DNA of 64,000 bases from positions 1,089,523 through 1,153,522 of the forward strand of contig VXBM01000135.1 in the NCBI GenBank assembly GCA_013400155.1. Direction: 5' to 3'. The first letter of the stretch is position 1. Each line of letters opens with the position of its first letter. The position numbers were made by a program, and so were the translations under genes. The notes beneath the pieces are model-generated. The model saw only the letters and a program-made list of their open reading frames with translations. It had not been told where the DNA came from and made no database searches. Below are positions 13,151-26,760 of the stretch, in pieces. The DNA comes from Helopsaltes ochotensis (lineage: Eukaryota; Chordata; Aves; Passeriformes; Locustellidae).

Positions 13151-15289
13151 GAAGTGTCAAAGGGAGCCTTAAAGAAGATTAAGGAGGAGAGGATCTGGAG
13201 TTTTGGGAAAAAAATTTTGGCACAGAGAAAGAAATGCGTAACAGTATATGCAGAGTTTCTGCCTCATTTAACTGACTTCATTTTTGTAACCTTTGAGTTG
13301 ATTTAATGAATTTTCTCGTATTTTGTTCTCACTCTTTTTCAGAAGAAGTTAGCATCACTGGGCATTATTACAACTGCATTAGTTTACTCTTATCTTGTTC
13401 TGTAGCATTTTCCTCTGTAAAAGTCTTGACTGATGACAACCCCTCAAAATAAAATCAGCCTTCAGCCTAGAAGTACAGCATTCAAACAGACCAACAAGAA
13501 ACCTGGATGCTAGAACAGCACACCTGAGAGCAAAGAAAAATAATCAAACAAATCAAATTAGTTCAGAACTGTTAGAAATCTACTGTGTTATTCAGTGTGC
13601 CTAAATCCAAATTTTGGTGCCAAGGACACAATCTTAGTCCCAGCCCATGATTCTATACACCAAATTTTCAGGACTGCCTAAACCTGTACATACCTTCTCC
13701 TCTAGTCTGGAAGGTTAACTCTCCACTGGTGTGCCCAGGGTGCTCCAAGGTGTGCTCTCACCCTGAGGCCCCAGGTACAAGGTTCCATATGTGCAATACT
13801 AAGCTCTCCTATTCCACAAAACAGGGTGGTCACATTCTAGCTGCCAAACAGCAACTGCCGGTGGCCCATCACCACTGGAGAGAGATGTATTGCCGGGGTA
13901 GGCACGTATGGAGCACCTACCTATAGCTTGGCTACAGTTCAGGCACCCTGGCACCAGATGCCTTCTGCCTAAACTGAACCACAAAGATCTGGTGCTGCGA
14001 TCCATCCTTGCTGCTGGAACTGCTGGAGAGTCCTTCTGCATGTATTATCTACCTTCTTCTGGAGGCAGCCAGATGAATCATGAGTTAGGGAGGGGAAAAG
14101 CAAAGGGCTGCCTATTTTTGGGCATACTAGTGAGGATGCAGAAGGCTTCCACATTCTGTAGCCAGATTAGTTTTGTTCTAATACAAAGAACAATAATGAT
14201 GGTTATCTAATAAAATATGTACGGACAGAGGAGGTCTTTGACCAAAATGGGTTTTTTGCTATGCATCTGCATGCTTAATCCACAAGCTTCCTCTTTTTGT
14301 TTCCCCAAACCTTACATGCACCGCTTTAACCTGTGCACCTCTATGACTACCTTTATATTGTTATGTGTCTGTCCTTAGAAGAGGCCATAAATGAACAGAT
14401 GGTCCTAAATTTTCCAGTGGCTTTATGCAACTTAAGAAAGCATTTAAAACTCCCAAAGCTGTCCTGCTCACCACAGAGGAAGATGACAAAGCCCGACCAT
14501 GCCATTGCCTTCCTCTGCAGATTTTTCCTAGCAAATCTGTCTCTCCATTAATTGTATATTGTATTGTAAGCAGATGAGCTCACTTTCCTGAGCCAGGCAC
14601 TTTCAGTTTCAGTGAAGCAGATACCAAGTTAGTAATCTAAATTAGGAGTATTGACTATGACTACAGTTTGTTTAACTTGCCTAAATTCTTCAGAAATGAG
14701 TTAATCAAAGATGGCAATGTACACCTCTTTTGCTCTGTTTTTAATTAAGTTACCTAAAACTGTTTTAAGTAATAAAAAGTAAACTAGGACTTTTAGAATT
14801 AGCTTCTACTCTACAAGGAAATTCTACCTCTTCCATTTTATCTTATTGACTATGTTTACTTCTACCAAAGGCAAGCACTCTTTGAATTGAGAACAGCCAA
14901 AACAGCTCAGGATATATGGGAAGGTAAGATGAAAGACAAGGTCAAGTCAGTGTCGCACCAAAAGTGGACTGTTGTTCAAAGGCTGAACCCTACAGATGTG
15001 TAAAGTTAACCGAAAAAGCTTGAATTTAGATCCCAGTGAGACTGAGAGTTGCTTGAGACTTCTAGAAGACTGGGGAGTAGAAGGAGGCGGATAGAAAGAG
15101 ACAGGGATAGACATGATTTTATTATTTTCCTGTGACTGGCAAACAAAAGAATATGAGTGAAAGCTATTTCAGTGCTTTAAGAGTTATGCAATACATGCTT
15201 TAAATATCTCAAAAATGAAAAAAAAGACTATGAGAAATATCTAGGTAGTAGTTTTGTTAAGGATAATACTTATCCTCACATTAAATATG

Positions 15290-15478
15290 CTATGAAGCAG
15301 TATCAGGGGAGGTTGAAGTTGGATATTAGGAAAAGGTTATTCACCCAGAGGATGGTTGGGCACAGTGTGATGGAGTTCAAGAAGTGTTTGGACAATACTC
15401 TCAGACACCTGGTGTGATTCTTAGGTCTGGACTTCGATGATCCTTGTGGGCCCCTTCCAACTCAGGATATTCTATTAT
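15290..15478 (+). mobile_element. CR1 LINE 3' end fragment
   Basis: About 190 bp. It contains GGTTGAAGTTGGATATTAGG, then GATGATCCTTGTGGGCCCCT and CCAACTCAGGATATTCTATT, the 3' end of a CR1 subfamily on the plus strand. Internal segments are missing relative to typical copies. It is antisense to MYT1L. Confidence 0.85.
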
Positions 15479-17489
15479 TAAAATTGAAGCCTTTACAGTT
15501 GATGTTTGTCATGGGTTTTCAAACTTTACACTCACTTTTACACAATTATTCATTCCAGCAAAGAACTGGTAAAATTAATCACAGTTATCTCACTTGGTCC
15601 AGCCATTATTCTCATACACACAAGAAATCATAAGAACACATAAACACAATTGAGTATTCTTTACATAATAAAATGAGTTAGGCTTTCTAACAACATTGCT
15701 GGGGTACTGCAGTAATAAATGCAGTATAAATGTAACAAACCATGAATTATCTCTGTCAGACTCTGGATGCCACAGGACTTGAAGCCACAGCATTTTGGTG
15801 GGCTGTAGAAGCACCAGCAACCAACTCCTGACTCCTTCTGAGTTTCTCATTCACCAAGAGCTGTGAGTCTCTGCTGTAGCAACAACCAGATGACGAGCAG
15901 CACCTTATTTTGTTGGGATGCAATGTGTCTTGGCTCTTGATAAATTTCTACAGTTGGGCTTAACCTCTAATTTGAGAAAGAAAATTATTGTCTGGCACAT
16001 CATCCTAGAAAACTACACTCTGCCATAACTTACAAAATACTATAAAGACTATATGGTGATTGTATTTATTAGAGTTGAACATAAGGTGAAAAATGAATTT
16101 TCTTTCTGTTTTAGCACTCTGGTTATCTTAGTGCAACCTGTGCCTCACCATATATTCAGTGGATATGGAAATAGGATGAAATTTGTTTAAAAATAAAATG
16201 AAAATTAATGGGGGAAAAAGTTTTAAAGGGGTTTTTAGGTAGTGTTCAGTGCACATTTACCAAGAAATCTAGTTTAAAAATAAATAAATGTGGGCTGAAA
16301 TCCTGAGCTGTTTCAAGAATGTAATTGCACTGTCCTCAGGAATGCAAACAACAGAGGCCATCAGAGCGGAGGATCATTGATGAAGTGGAACAATTGTCTG
16401 GGTGACCAATTTTAGTTATCTGAGTTCCAGCTGTGTGTTCAATATATTTTTTTCTTCAATAGACAGATGCAGTTTAGTCCTTGTTGAAGCTGGACAATTT
16501 GCACTTGGTTTGCCAAGTGAAGACAACATCTTCCAAATAGAGAAGTAGGTATATGGGAAAGGAGGAGATAAAGGTCAAATAAACCACAACTTTTATATTT
16601 GGTATGTCAAGTGTCGAAGTTTACAAAGAAAGAAATAACAGGTTGTAAAGAAACCAGAGCCTCAACCTGGAGTACCCAAAAAGCATCCTGAGGACAAATT
16701 TTATAAACCCTGCAAGATGTTTATAGATTCACTACCAGTGATTTTTCAAAAAGAAAATGAAACATTTTTCCTGGTTATTAAAAATAGCATTGTCTATATA
16801 CTAGAGGAGGGAACAAGTCACTTTCAAGGGACCTCTTTTAACTAGAAATATATTCAAAACAAGCCCTAGATGTAAATCCTTTTGAAATTCAGGGAAATAC
16901 AGATCACAGTGAAAATGACTTTTATTTTGTTAATGGCTGAAACCTTACTTTTACAACTAAGCTCCTCAACTATTTGCTAATGTTTGAAGTTGAAGTTAAG
17001 AGATCAAACTCAGTGATCAAAGTAGCCCATTCCTTGGTTTAATATTAAATCCATGAACTACTCCTTTTTTCCTATGTTGAAGGGTATCAGCTTTAGTGAC
17101 TTCCTCATTCCCATGAGTAAATTTTGCTACACACCTTAAAGGATGAAATACTCTATGCACAACTCCAGCAGAGATAAAAGAAACCCTCCCTAAACCGGCA
17201 CTCATTTTTATTTACATTCAAGGGTGATTGTCTTTTTCCCAGGTTCTTATGGAGATGTGAAGCAAAGGGAATCCAGGAGACAGGTTCTGCAAACAAGGTA
17301 GTTTTGTTTTCATGGAGGTTGCTGTGGTTCACAGAGGAATCTCTTCTCGCCACACAACCTCAGCTGCCTTTGTGGGGTGTTGGGTGAAAAAAATCATCAG
17401 CTCAGTTTCACAATTCTTCACTGGAAAAGAAGGATTTTTATTAATGTGGCCCTTTATAGGTCTTGTTTCCCAGCTAAAGACTTTTGGAT

Positions 17490-17523
17490 GGTTGGTTGGT
17501 TGGTTGGTTGGTTGGTTGGTTGG
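17490..17523. repeat. (GGTT)n microsatellite
   Basis: About eight and a half copies of GGTT, in an otherwise ordinary intron. Confidence 0.97.
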
Positions 17524-20500
17524 AGTTTTTTGCGGGTTTTTTGTTTTGGGTTTCCTTGGGTGCATTACAACTCACACTTGAATGCTTGCTGTGACAAACT
17601 TCAATTTTGAGTCAGGAGGGAAATCTAAGTTAAAAGTACTAAAAGCCTAATGTGACAGCTCCTAATTCAAGTTGTTTTCTAAAGGTGCTGAGGAAAGTAG
17701 CTGAGATTTTATTCTGTTTAAATAAATATTTGCTTCAGAAGTAAGAAAAATAAAACCACTACCCAAACGGCCATAAACAAATAGCCATTATGATTAAAAC
17801 AAAATGCAAGCTTTTTGAAAGTATTTTAATAATATCTGATCATTGTTTCAGAAAAACTTTCTGGGAAGAACTATGTTCTTATTTTAGCAGGGGTAGGGTT
17901 GAATTAACATTAAAATCTAGCCAGTCAGGCACCAAATACACACCAAAAGAGAGTGAATGGCCACCCAGAAGAAGAGAAGGTATTTGGGTTTTTTTACTGG
18001 AGATTTAAAAGGTAAGATAGCTTAATTATGCCTATCCCTCATAACAAAAGAACAGAGGAGGCATCACGAATTATGCAGAATTGTTAACATGGCAAAGCTG
18101 AGAGAAAAGGCCCTGAGAGCAGACTCAGTTTGAACAGAATCCCCCTGGGGCATAAAAATACACCAGAAAAGGGATTAATGAATCTTGAAATGCTGGAACT
18201 GTAAGAGCACTGCCAAAATTGCCCTTCAGCTGGGCACAGCAGTCCCTTGGCAAATTTGCATCATATTCAGTTAACTGAAGCTACTTAGTCAGCAAAGAGG
18301 CTTTGTGGGTGGGCTTCTCACGTGTTAATGAGCTTTGACCTGTATCATCCCTAAAGAGGGAAAGAGGTTTGGCTCTTGCCCAATGTGCAACATTTGTTCA
18401 AAAATCTCTCATTTATTCTTTGGTGAGTACCCAGTGCAGCACATTACATGACTTACAGGTAGCCTCAGCCCTAAGCCATGCACTTAATGGGGCACAACTG
18501 AGTGCCCGAAGAGCTGGGGGCTGGCTTCTGCAAAGCTTATCAGCCTCTCTCCTGTCTGGTGACTGCCCACAACAGGACAGATGGCCTGAGGACCAGTGGA
18601 TTTACTGGGCTGTTGAATAGGAAGAAAAGTTGAGACTTCTCTGTGTATAAATAGGTAAGGTGTATGTTTAGCCACACACCTCTAATTAGTGCTCTTAAAT
18701 GGCTGAAAATTTCAAGTAATCTATTTAGTGACCAAGCACAGCTCACTTTGGCACTTAAAATGAAGCACAGTTTCTCTAAAAACTTTGTATGGACAGCAAG
18801 GAGAGAAATGTATTTCAAGAAGAAAATTCATCCCTCCTGAAATCTAAAAAGTCATCCTGTATTCTCTGCTTTTTTATGAGCTATGTCTGGAATGAGGACA
18901 AGCAGACTAATAACCAGACAGCTTCTGCTTAAGTACCTGAAATCAAGGAGGTGTCACATTGCAAACACCTGTACAATTGCTGTCTGCTGTAATTTGTCAG
19001 GTCTGCTAAGCAAAATGATTTTTCTTGTTCATATTGTGCAGTCTGCTTTTTCTAATATGGATTTCATATTATTTTCTCTGTGACTTTCCAAAGGCAAGTA
19101 AACCTCTTAAGTCCTTTTAGATTATCTTACTATCAAGAGCCTTCCAGTTTAACAAATGGTACATTTGATTAAAATGCTATTCCATCTTTCTTGCAGCTCA
19201 TAATGAAAAGAGCCAGCAGAACTACCTGCAAAGGGCTTAACTCTTTCAACAACCAGGTTCTGCATTTAGTCACTTCTAACTTTTGCCAAATTTTAACTGA
19301 TCTGACTAAAATCTTCAGTGGTAACTGTCAGGCCAGGATCATTTTTTTCCAAATGTCATAGGAAAAATATTTCTATTTCTCAGAATATACTTCTATACTA
19401 CTTCCACATACATTTTTTTCTCCCTACTGTGGAGAACAAAAAGGTCCAAATAATTCCGTGAATAACTGTCTGTGAATTGGAACAAGAAATGACATGGGGT
19501 GTTACTCTGAGTTTAGAGATGCATTCCGCTGTCCTCATGAAAACAAAAGTAGATTGAGCAGAGCTATGAGCCTCTGACAGACTGTCCCTTGGACATGCTA
19601 AGTGGAAGTGAGTTAGTGTTTAGTGCCAAACCCTCCATGTACTTTGTGAGTATAAATGGGAGCCTTCCCTGCCACCAGCCCTGTTCAGAGCTGCAGGGTC
19701 TGGAGCAGAAAAATGCTCGCTGGAAGAAATACCTGAGACTGCCTGTGCTGTTCTGCCAGCTCACCAACTACTGCAAATGCTGGGGAGTAAGAAGCTTAGA
19801 ATTAAGAAGACTGAACAGGAGCCACAGGGACAGAGAAGAGAAGAGGGCCAGAACACCACAGTAGGAGAGAAGGAGGACAGGAAAAGGAAGGTGTCGAAAA
19901 GTGGTTTAGGAAGATCCTTTTCCTTTAAGGTCAACACAAAATTAATAAGTAAAAAAATCCTTTGCACTGCAGGGCCCACCTCACAGATTTTAATTCTTTT
20001 TCTTTATGTATATTATTATTACATTTAATTGCCACATTTCTTTCCTTGTCGTCTTGGAAATGTCAGCGCACTTCCATGCCTGTCATCTTCTAATGTCATC
20101 ATGATGATGCTTATCATTGTCAGTTGTAGCTACCGTTAAATGCAGTGAATTTGGTTAGTTCTTCTAAACTCTCAAGGTATGATGTTCTCCTGCTGAATTG
20201 CAATGAACAGCGTGTAGGCGAAACTAAGAGATGGGAAACAGCAAAATAAATCAATGACAGGGAGGGGACAGGAAGATTAAGACCAAATGAACAAACACCC
20301 TAAACAGCTTTAAAAGCCTACCAGAGAAAAAGTAGAACAATGAGAACTAAGACTGAATTAATTTTGACACAAATGCAGCAGTCTGTCAATTTACTGCAGC
20401 AATAAATAAAAGCATTGACAAGAATTGACCTGACAAGAGATCTGGCTAGAAATAGATGCAATCAAATACTTTAATGCATTGCATATTAAAAGCTTCTTAC

Positions 20501-20712
20501 AAATCTGGAGTTTGACAGTATGTTTCATAAATAGAAAAAAGATTCCTCTTTGCAAACTTTTTTACTATTTTCAGTGTACAGCAGAGGAACACCTTTCAAA
20601 AGATATTGCTGAACACAAACTCCTGACAAATAGGGTATTTTGGAAGCTTAGAGTACCTCGAGAATTCAGCTGGCAGTTTGGATCCTTTGTGTTTTAAAGG
20701 ATGCTTGCAACT

Positions 20713-22495
20713 CGCAAGTGGCTTAACTGCGAGCTTCTCGGTCTGCTCAAAACCAAAAGAGAAGTGGACCAGAGATGGAAAAGTGGGCAAATACCCACTG
20801 GGAAGGACAAGGCTGTTGCTAGGGCATGCAGAGATGCAGCTGGAATAGCAAAAGCTCAGATGAAATTGAAATTGACCAGAAATGTAAAAACCTCCAAGAA
20901 ATGCTTCTTTAGGTATGTAGAGAGCAAGTGGAAGCAAGGAAAATATAGGCATACTGTTATATAGGAGAGATAAATTAGTCACCAGCAATGCAGAAAAGGC
21001 AGCGGTTCTTGATACTTTCTTCACATCTGTCTTTACCAACACTGTTGGGCCCCAGGCCTTCAGAGCAAAATTCCAGGTTGATGCAAACACAGACTGACCA
21101 TTGTTGATGGAAGAGCTGCAGGTGAACACTTACAGGAGCTTGGCACTACAAATCCATGGGCCCTGACATTGCCCACCCGAGGGTGTGAGGAGCGCTGGCT
21201 GATGTTGCTGCAAGCCTTTTCATAATCTTTGAGAAGTTGCGGAGATCAGGGGATTTCCCAGAAAACTGCAAGAGAGATAGGGCAACCCCACCTACAAGAG
21301 GGGCTTAAAGGAAGATCTACAGGCCTTTCAGCCTTATTTCAGTTTCTGGGAAAATTATGGAATGAATCCTTCTGGGGGCTATCACAAGCCAGATGAAGCT
21401 TGTGATTGGGACAGCACAGATTCACCAAGGGCAGTGGCGCTTGAAAAACCTGCAATGCCAAACTTGCTTTTTGTGACAAAGTAACTGCTTGGTTGATTGT
21501 GGGGGGATGGGGGGGGGGGGATGACCGAAGGACATTGTCTACCTGGGTTTCTCCAAGGCTTTTGATATGGTTTCCCATGGCCTCCTCTTACAGAAACATG
21601 TGTTATGGTCTGTGTAATGCGTAGGAATCTGGCTGAGAGGTTTACACCACATGGTGGTGGTAAACAGCTCCTTTTCTAACTGGCAACCTGCCAGAAGTGG
21701 GGTCTCCCAGGGATCCATACTGGGCCCAATCCTGTTTACAATCTTCATAAGTGTGGAGTCCTCCCATTTTGAGGATGCTGAAATCTGTTCTTACTCTCCT
21801 TGTGTTAACTCCTCCCTTGGCCTAAACCGCAAGACTTCTCCCCAGCAATACCCTATAAAACCCCACGACCCTGCCCTGCAGTCTCTCTTCATCTTCTTCT
21901 CCCACCCTGGCCCTGGGGGAAGTAAAAGTACATTCTTGAGCTTAACAAAACAGACATTTGTCTCGTCTGTTTCTCTGCCGGTGGCTGTGCCTCCCTGGAC
22001 ACGATGAACTCTGTTGCCACACAATGCAACACATAAATGATCTGGACAATGAGATCTAGTGTATCCTGATGAAGTTTGACAATGATACCAAACTGAGCAG
22101 GGAAGTGAACTCTTTGGAAGGAAAAGTCACACAGCAGGAAGACCTAGACTGGGAGAGTGGCCTAACAAGAACCTTATGAAGTTCAACCTAGACAAATATA
22201 AGGTCTTGCACCTGGGAAAATATTCAGGAGTACAGCACAGGCTGGGACCTACCTGGCTGTGGAGCAGCTCTGTGGAAAGGGACCTGGGGGTCCTGGGGAT
22301 GACAAGCTCAGAGTAAGTGAGTGGAGCTGCTGTGGCACAGAGAGCCAGCGGGGCGCTGGGCTGCATCAACAAGGGCATCACCACAGAGACACAGAAGGCA
22401 TTGTCCTGCTCAGGGCTTGTCAGGCCACACCTGAAACACGGTGCTCAGTTTAGGCTCACACTATGGAAAAAGATGTGGACAGGCTGGAGAGCCAT
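20713..22495 (+). mobile_element. CR1 LINE internal fragment, interrupted by a solo LTR
   Basis: Plus-strand decayed CR1 ORF2. The segment upstream of the reverse transcriptase reads RACRDAAGIAKAQMKL... within 20701-20964. The RT follows at about 21540-21750 (IVYLGFSKAFDMV; GVSQGSILGPILFTIF) and resumes after 22032 (NDLDNEI, then LVRPHLKHGAQF near 22410-22460). A 280-bp LTR (21752-22031) splits it. The CR1 3' end is absent and the copy stops near 22495. Stops and frameshifts are frequent. It is antisense to MYT1L. Confidence 0.85.
21752..22031 (+). mobile_element. Solo LTR (280 bp) nested in CR1
   Basis: Begins TGTGGAGTCCTCCC and ends AATGCAACA. TATAAAA is at 21854-21860 and an AGTAAA polyadenylation-like signal at 21921-21926. 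The flanks are CATAAG (21746-21751) and CATAAA (22032-22037), a 6-bp target duplication with one change. Removing one copy and the LTR restores CR1 continuity (ATC TTC ATA AAT GAT CTG). A 6-bp duplication fits an ERVK/alpha-beta type retrovirus. No viral genes remain. Confidence 0.88.
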
Positions 22496-23591
22496 TTCTG
22501 ACCTAATGATAAGTATTTTTATGTTTTTAAATACTGAAGCTGAGAAATGCTTTTAAGACAGGATGTGAATTCAGGCAAATATTGAAAGCTCTACAACAAT
22601 TAGGAGAAAATTTGCAGCCACTAGCCTGTGTTTTTTAAAGCATCTGTATTACAGAGCTACTGCCTCTTTGGGGGCATCCACCCCAGATCAACCCTGGGGT
22701 GACATGCTGTTCTATGGTCCTGAGCACCAGGAGGTTTGACTGTAGGTGGCATTTGCAAATCTTCCCTTCAGAAGCTGACGATGATCACAGAGGATTTTTA
22801 TGCAGTATCTATTTCTAGCAAAGCATATTTAATGAGAAAAAGGATCTGCATATGAAAAATGTACATCTCCAAATTTCTTCCCTCACATTTATCATCTAAA
22901 TGCTTTGAGTGTTTGAGAACTTAGAGGTCCTCTGAGGATCCATGTGAGTGTAGGTATCAGCCAGCTTCCAGAAAGCAGCTGCAGAGGGCAGCTCCTGCCT
23001 TGAGGTTTATTTGGGGATTTTTTTGTCTTTTGCTCTTTTCATGATCTGTCTGTTCCCATGCTCAGCAATGCAGTTGTGCAACTAAGAACTATGACCAACA
23101 TAGAATTTTTGGAAGAAACAAAACTGGCAGTGCTCCTTCACCTCAGGACAGGCTTGTGTGGTAATTAATGGCTGAACTGAGCGAACTTTCTGTGGGCTTT
23201 CTGACAGCCTTACCGTTAACTAAACCTTCCCATGCATAAAGCGGATAGCCTGTAACAAGTCTCATATGTAATCATCTCCTGTAACCACTTGGTAATTTCT
23301 ACATACATTGCTTCAGAAGGGAAAAGGAAGTAGATGATGTCCATTGCTTCCACCCAGCATATCTACATTTTGCAAACACAGTGGCATGCCCTTGATGCTC
23401 AAATACAAATCCCGTTCTATAAACTTTTTTATGGATCTTGGAGTCCTATTCTCCTCAGCAAGGATACAGGTTCACTAAAGAAAAATCATCCTTCTCTACG
23501 CTTTCATCTCTATTTAGCATTAGCTTGTTATTGGGAAAAATACTTATAATTTGATCATCTCTTGTATATTACTGCTCTACTAACATGTTTT

Positions 23592-24175
23592 TGTACTGGC
23601 TTTGGCTAGAATAGAGTTCATTTTCTTCAGAGGAGTTGGTATGAGGCTGTGTTTTTGATTTGTGCTGGAAACAGTGTGGATAATTCAGGGATGTTTTCCT
23701 TATTCCTGAGGAGTACTCACACGGAGTGTGCCTTTTGTGAGAAGCCTTTTGTGCTTCTCACCCCACCTCACCATTAATGGGGCGGGGGGTGCACAAGTTG
23801 GGAGCTGGGCGGGGACATAGCTGGGACAGCTGATCTCAGCTGACCCCAGGAATATCCTACAACATATGGTGTCATGCTCAATATACAAAGTTGGGGGAAG
23901 AAGAAGGAAGAAGAGGGGGACATTTGTGTTTGTCTTCCCAAGACACCATTACCTGAGCCCTGCACTCCTGGGGATGGCTCAACACCTGACTGCCCATGGG
24001 AAGCAAGGAATTAATTCCTTGTTTTGTTTTGCTTGTAAGTGTGGCTTTTTCTTTACCTATTAATCTCCATCCATGAGTTTTCTCACTTTCACACTTCAGA
24101 TTTTCTCCCCAGTCCTGCTGGAAGTGAGCAGGCAACTCTGTGGGCTGAGGTCCCAACTGGGGTTAAACTACAACA
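23592..24175 (+). mobile_element. Solo LTR of avian ERVL type (584 bp)
   Basis: Starts TGTACTGGCTTTGGCTAGAA and ends GGGGTTAAACTACAACA. Flanking 5-mers GTTTT (23587-23591) and GTTCT (24176-24180) are a target duplication with one mismatch. A 5-bp duplication is the ERVL hallmark. Inside are a weak TATA region (ATATACAAAG near 23881) and TTGTCTTCCCAAGACACCAT, a segment I recognise from a common avian ERVL LTR. No internal genes are present. It is antisense to MYT1L. Confidence 0.85.
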
Positions 24176-26760
24176 GTTCTCCTTCATAAAGGGAATTTAC
24201 AAGCTACATTAATGTGTTTGAAACAGGTGAACACTGATGTAAATAAAAGTAAGCTGAAGATGGGAGCAAGAACACAGTTTTAGATCTGAAAAGCCATTTC
24301 TGCAGGTAATTTCCACTGAAGTCAGCACAAGCACATTCGCTTTCTGTGCTAAGGAGCAGGGTTGCTAAATCCAAGTATATTCTGAGAAAGTCCCCACTGA
24401 TCACAGCACTAGAAATGATACCTAAAAATCTTCTTAAATCAAATATAGGGATGTAAGGGTCTGTTCAAGAACTAATCTGCAAAGCTACAGTATAATAGGC
24501 AATTTACATTTCATTATAACCTATTTAATTTATCTATCTACTGATTCCATGCTTACAAGCCTCCCAATTCATTTTCATATTGCTCATAGGTCACCTAATT
24601 TCACACTGGCCTCTCTTCCTAGCAGAGGCTCCTTTTTGAAGCATAGCACACTTAATCCTATGCTTTAAGTCCCTCCTGACAACTGTTTTCATTCTTTTCT
24701 AATGCAAACTCCTTGAAATAATGAAACTATTTAGAAATTTCTGCAGACAATAAAATGTTAAAAATGAAAAATTTGGGTAGGTACTTTGATCATAGGTTAG
24801 GATTCAAAATTCACTAAAATTTATGACTTTTTTCATTGGCTACTCAATTCTGCCTCATTAGTGTGAATGTAGGAATATGCATATATTTAAATTCCCACCT
24901 ACATACCAGTTGGAGAAAACTTATATTGATTTAGCAGCCCTTGTGGATCATCTCCAGTGTTCATTGATACAAGTGCAATGACATCATGTGTACAGTTTCA
25001 ACAGCAGCTCTAAGAAATCTTTATCTGAAAAATATCTTTCCTAATATATATTTGATAAATTCAACAGCGGACATCATTTTCACAAGCCAGTCTGCCATTC
25101 ATTTCCAGAGAATTACAGCTGTTTTAATAACAGCATATTAACAGCTATCTACAAATGGCAAAATATAAAAATCTCAGAGAAAACATAAAAGACAACTACA
25201 CATGCAATTAATGTATATATATGCTTAGAGAAGTCTGCTGATAGAAAAATATTTCCACAGGGGAAGGGAAGGAAAAAAATCCTAATAGGTGAGCACTAAG
25301 GTGTACAGACAAAAATGAAGACATTAACTACTCCTTCCTGAGGAGCTTTTACTGGCTCAGTTAAAGGCCACAGCCTTGCTTTCCCCCCATGCATGCTAAA
25401 ACCCCCTCTAGCTGCAAAAGAATGTCCATAAATCTGGTCTCACTGTGTAACTGGCATAGCCATTGCTTTTCTTCAGAAGGTGAGAATTTGAGACTTACAG
25501 CCATGGCTGCATAGCAACATGTTATTAGTGGTAGAAGACGAGTCCACAGTCTGTTAGAATGGATACACCTGAAGTGAGGGAATATTTTATCCTTATGTAA
25601 GAAAATGGAGAGTCTGTGATTTAGGTGGGATTGAGCTCCAGATTATGACACCTGGGTTTAAACATCTGCATGAGAACTATGCGTCACAGTTGCCATGGAG
25701 CTCTGGGGCTCATTCATTCAACAAGACCGGTACCCCTGTAGATCCCCTGCCAGGCACACTCAGTTCTCAGCTGCCATAATCAAAGAATGGAGTATCTCAC
25801 AAGTCTTCAGTCATTTTGGTCAGCCCAGTATGGCTACACTGCATGCCCTAACAACACTTCAAATGGCATAAAGTACCTATTTGTCGGCAGGGGAAACCAC
25901 TCCCCCTTGACACACTCAGTGACATTGACGGTACAACTGATGAAAGGCTGGTGCCTACTTCACTGAAGTGGTCAACTCTCCAGGATCCATTGATCCTGGA
26001 AGGGGAGTAAATGCATCCTACATCTGGTACAAGCAGGTTCTTAAGGTAGGTGAATGTTCTGACGTTCAATCCTACATGCAGGGTTTGATTCAGTTGTCCA
26101 TATACCAGCATGAAATGCTATTTGAGAAGATACATCACTAAGGCTGGTACATATTACACTGGACCTACCTTTCTGGGCAGCAGCTGGAGGCCATATAAGT
26201 AACCCAAAGCATCTAAGGCTCCATGTGCTTTTCTTTGTGCAAGCAAATGAACCAACCATTTTTAACAGCCTTAAGAATTCTACAAGACCTAATTAATATT
26301 TTTTAAAATAATATGGCTTGATTATTAATATTACCACTGCTTACGGAAACTTTAGGAAGTTGTTCAGTTTGCTCACAACTTACAATACTGGCCTTTTGTT
26401 ACATCAAGACAAGTAAGTAGGATCAATCTACTTCATCAGTCTTTTTAAGCAACCTTTCATCTTGTGGTACTCTCCTCTAACAATGGACCTTTTTGCCCAA
26501 AAACTGATCTTATAAGGTAAACCATATACAAATCTCTATTCCTACTTAAGATAGTGGTACCAAAAAACACACATGACTGCTCTGTAGCTAACTATCATGT
26601 TTAAGTTACTTTATTAGGTTTTTTTTCATTAAATTATTCCTTAAAAAAAACTCTAGCCACAATTTGTCCTTTAAATTGTTAGGCTTAGTATCAGTACATT
26701 TTTTATAGAAGTTAGTTATTCTTGTTGCAAGAATTTTCTCCTTGAAACTATGTGAATACT

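Noticed and set aside
13729..14210. Cys- and His-containing ORFs as a zinc-finger or gag fragment
   Set aside because: The Cys/His spacing fits no known finger; no retroelement motif was found around it.
17490..17523. GGTT repeat as a CRISPR-like or telomeric array
   Set aside because: No spacers, and the unit is a simple tetranucleotide.
20596..21129. 177-codon minus-strand ORF
   Set aside because: Mostly the antisense of the CR1 reverse-strand sequence; no recognised domain and no splice or start context.
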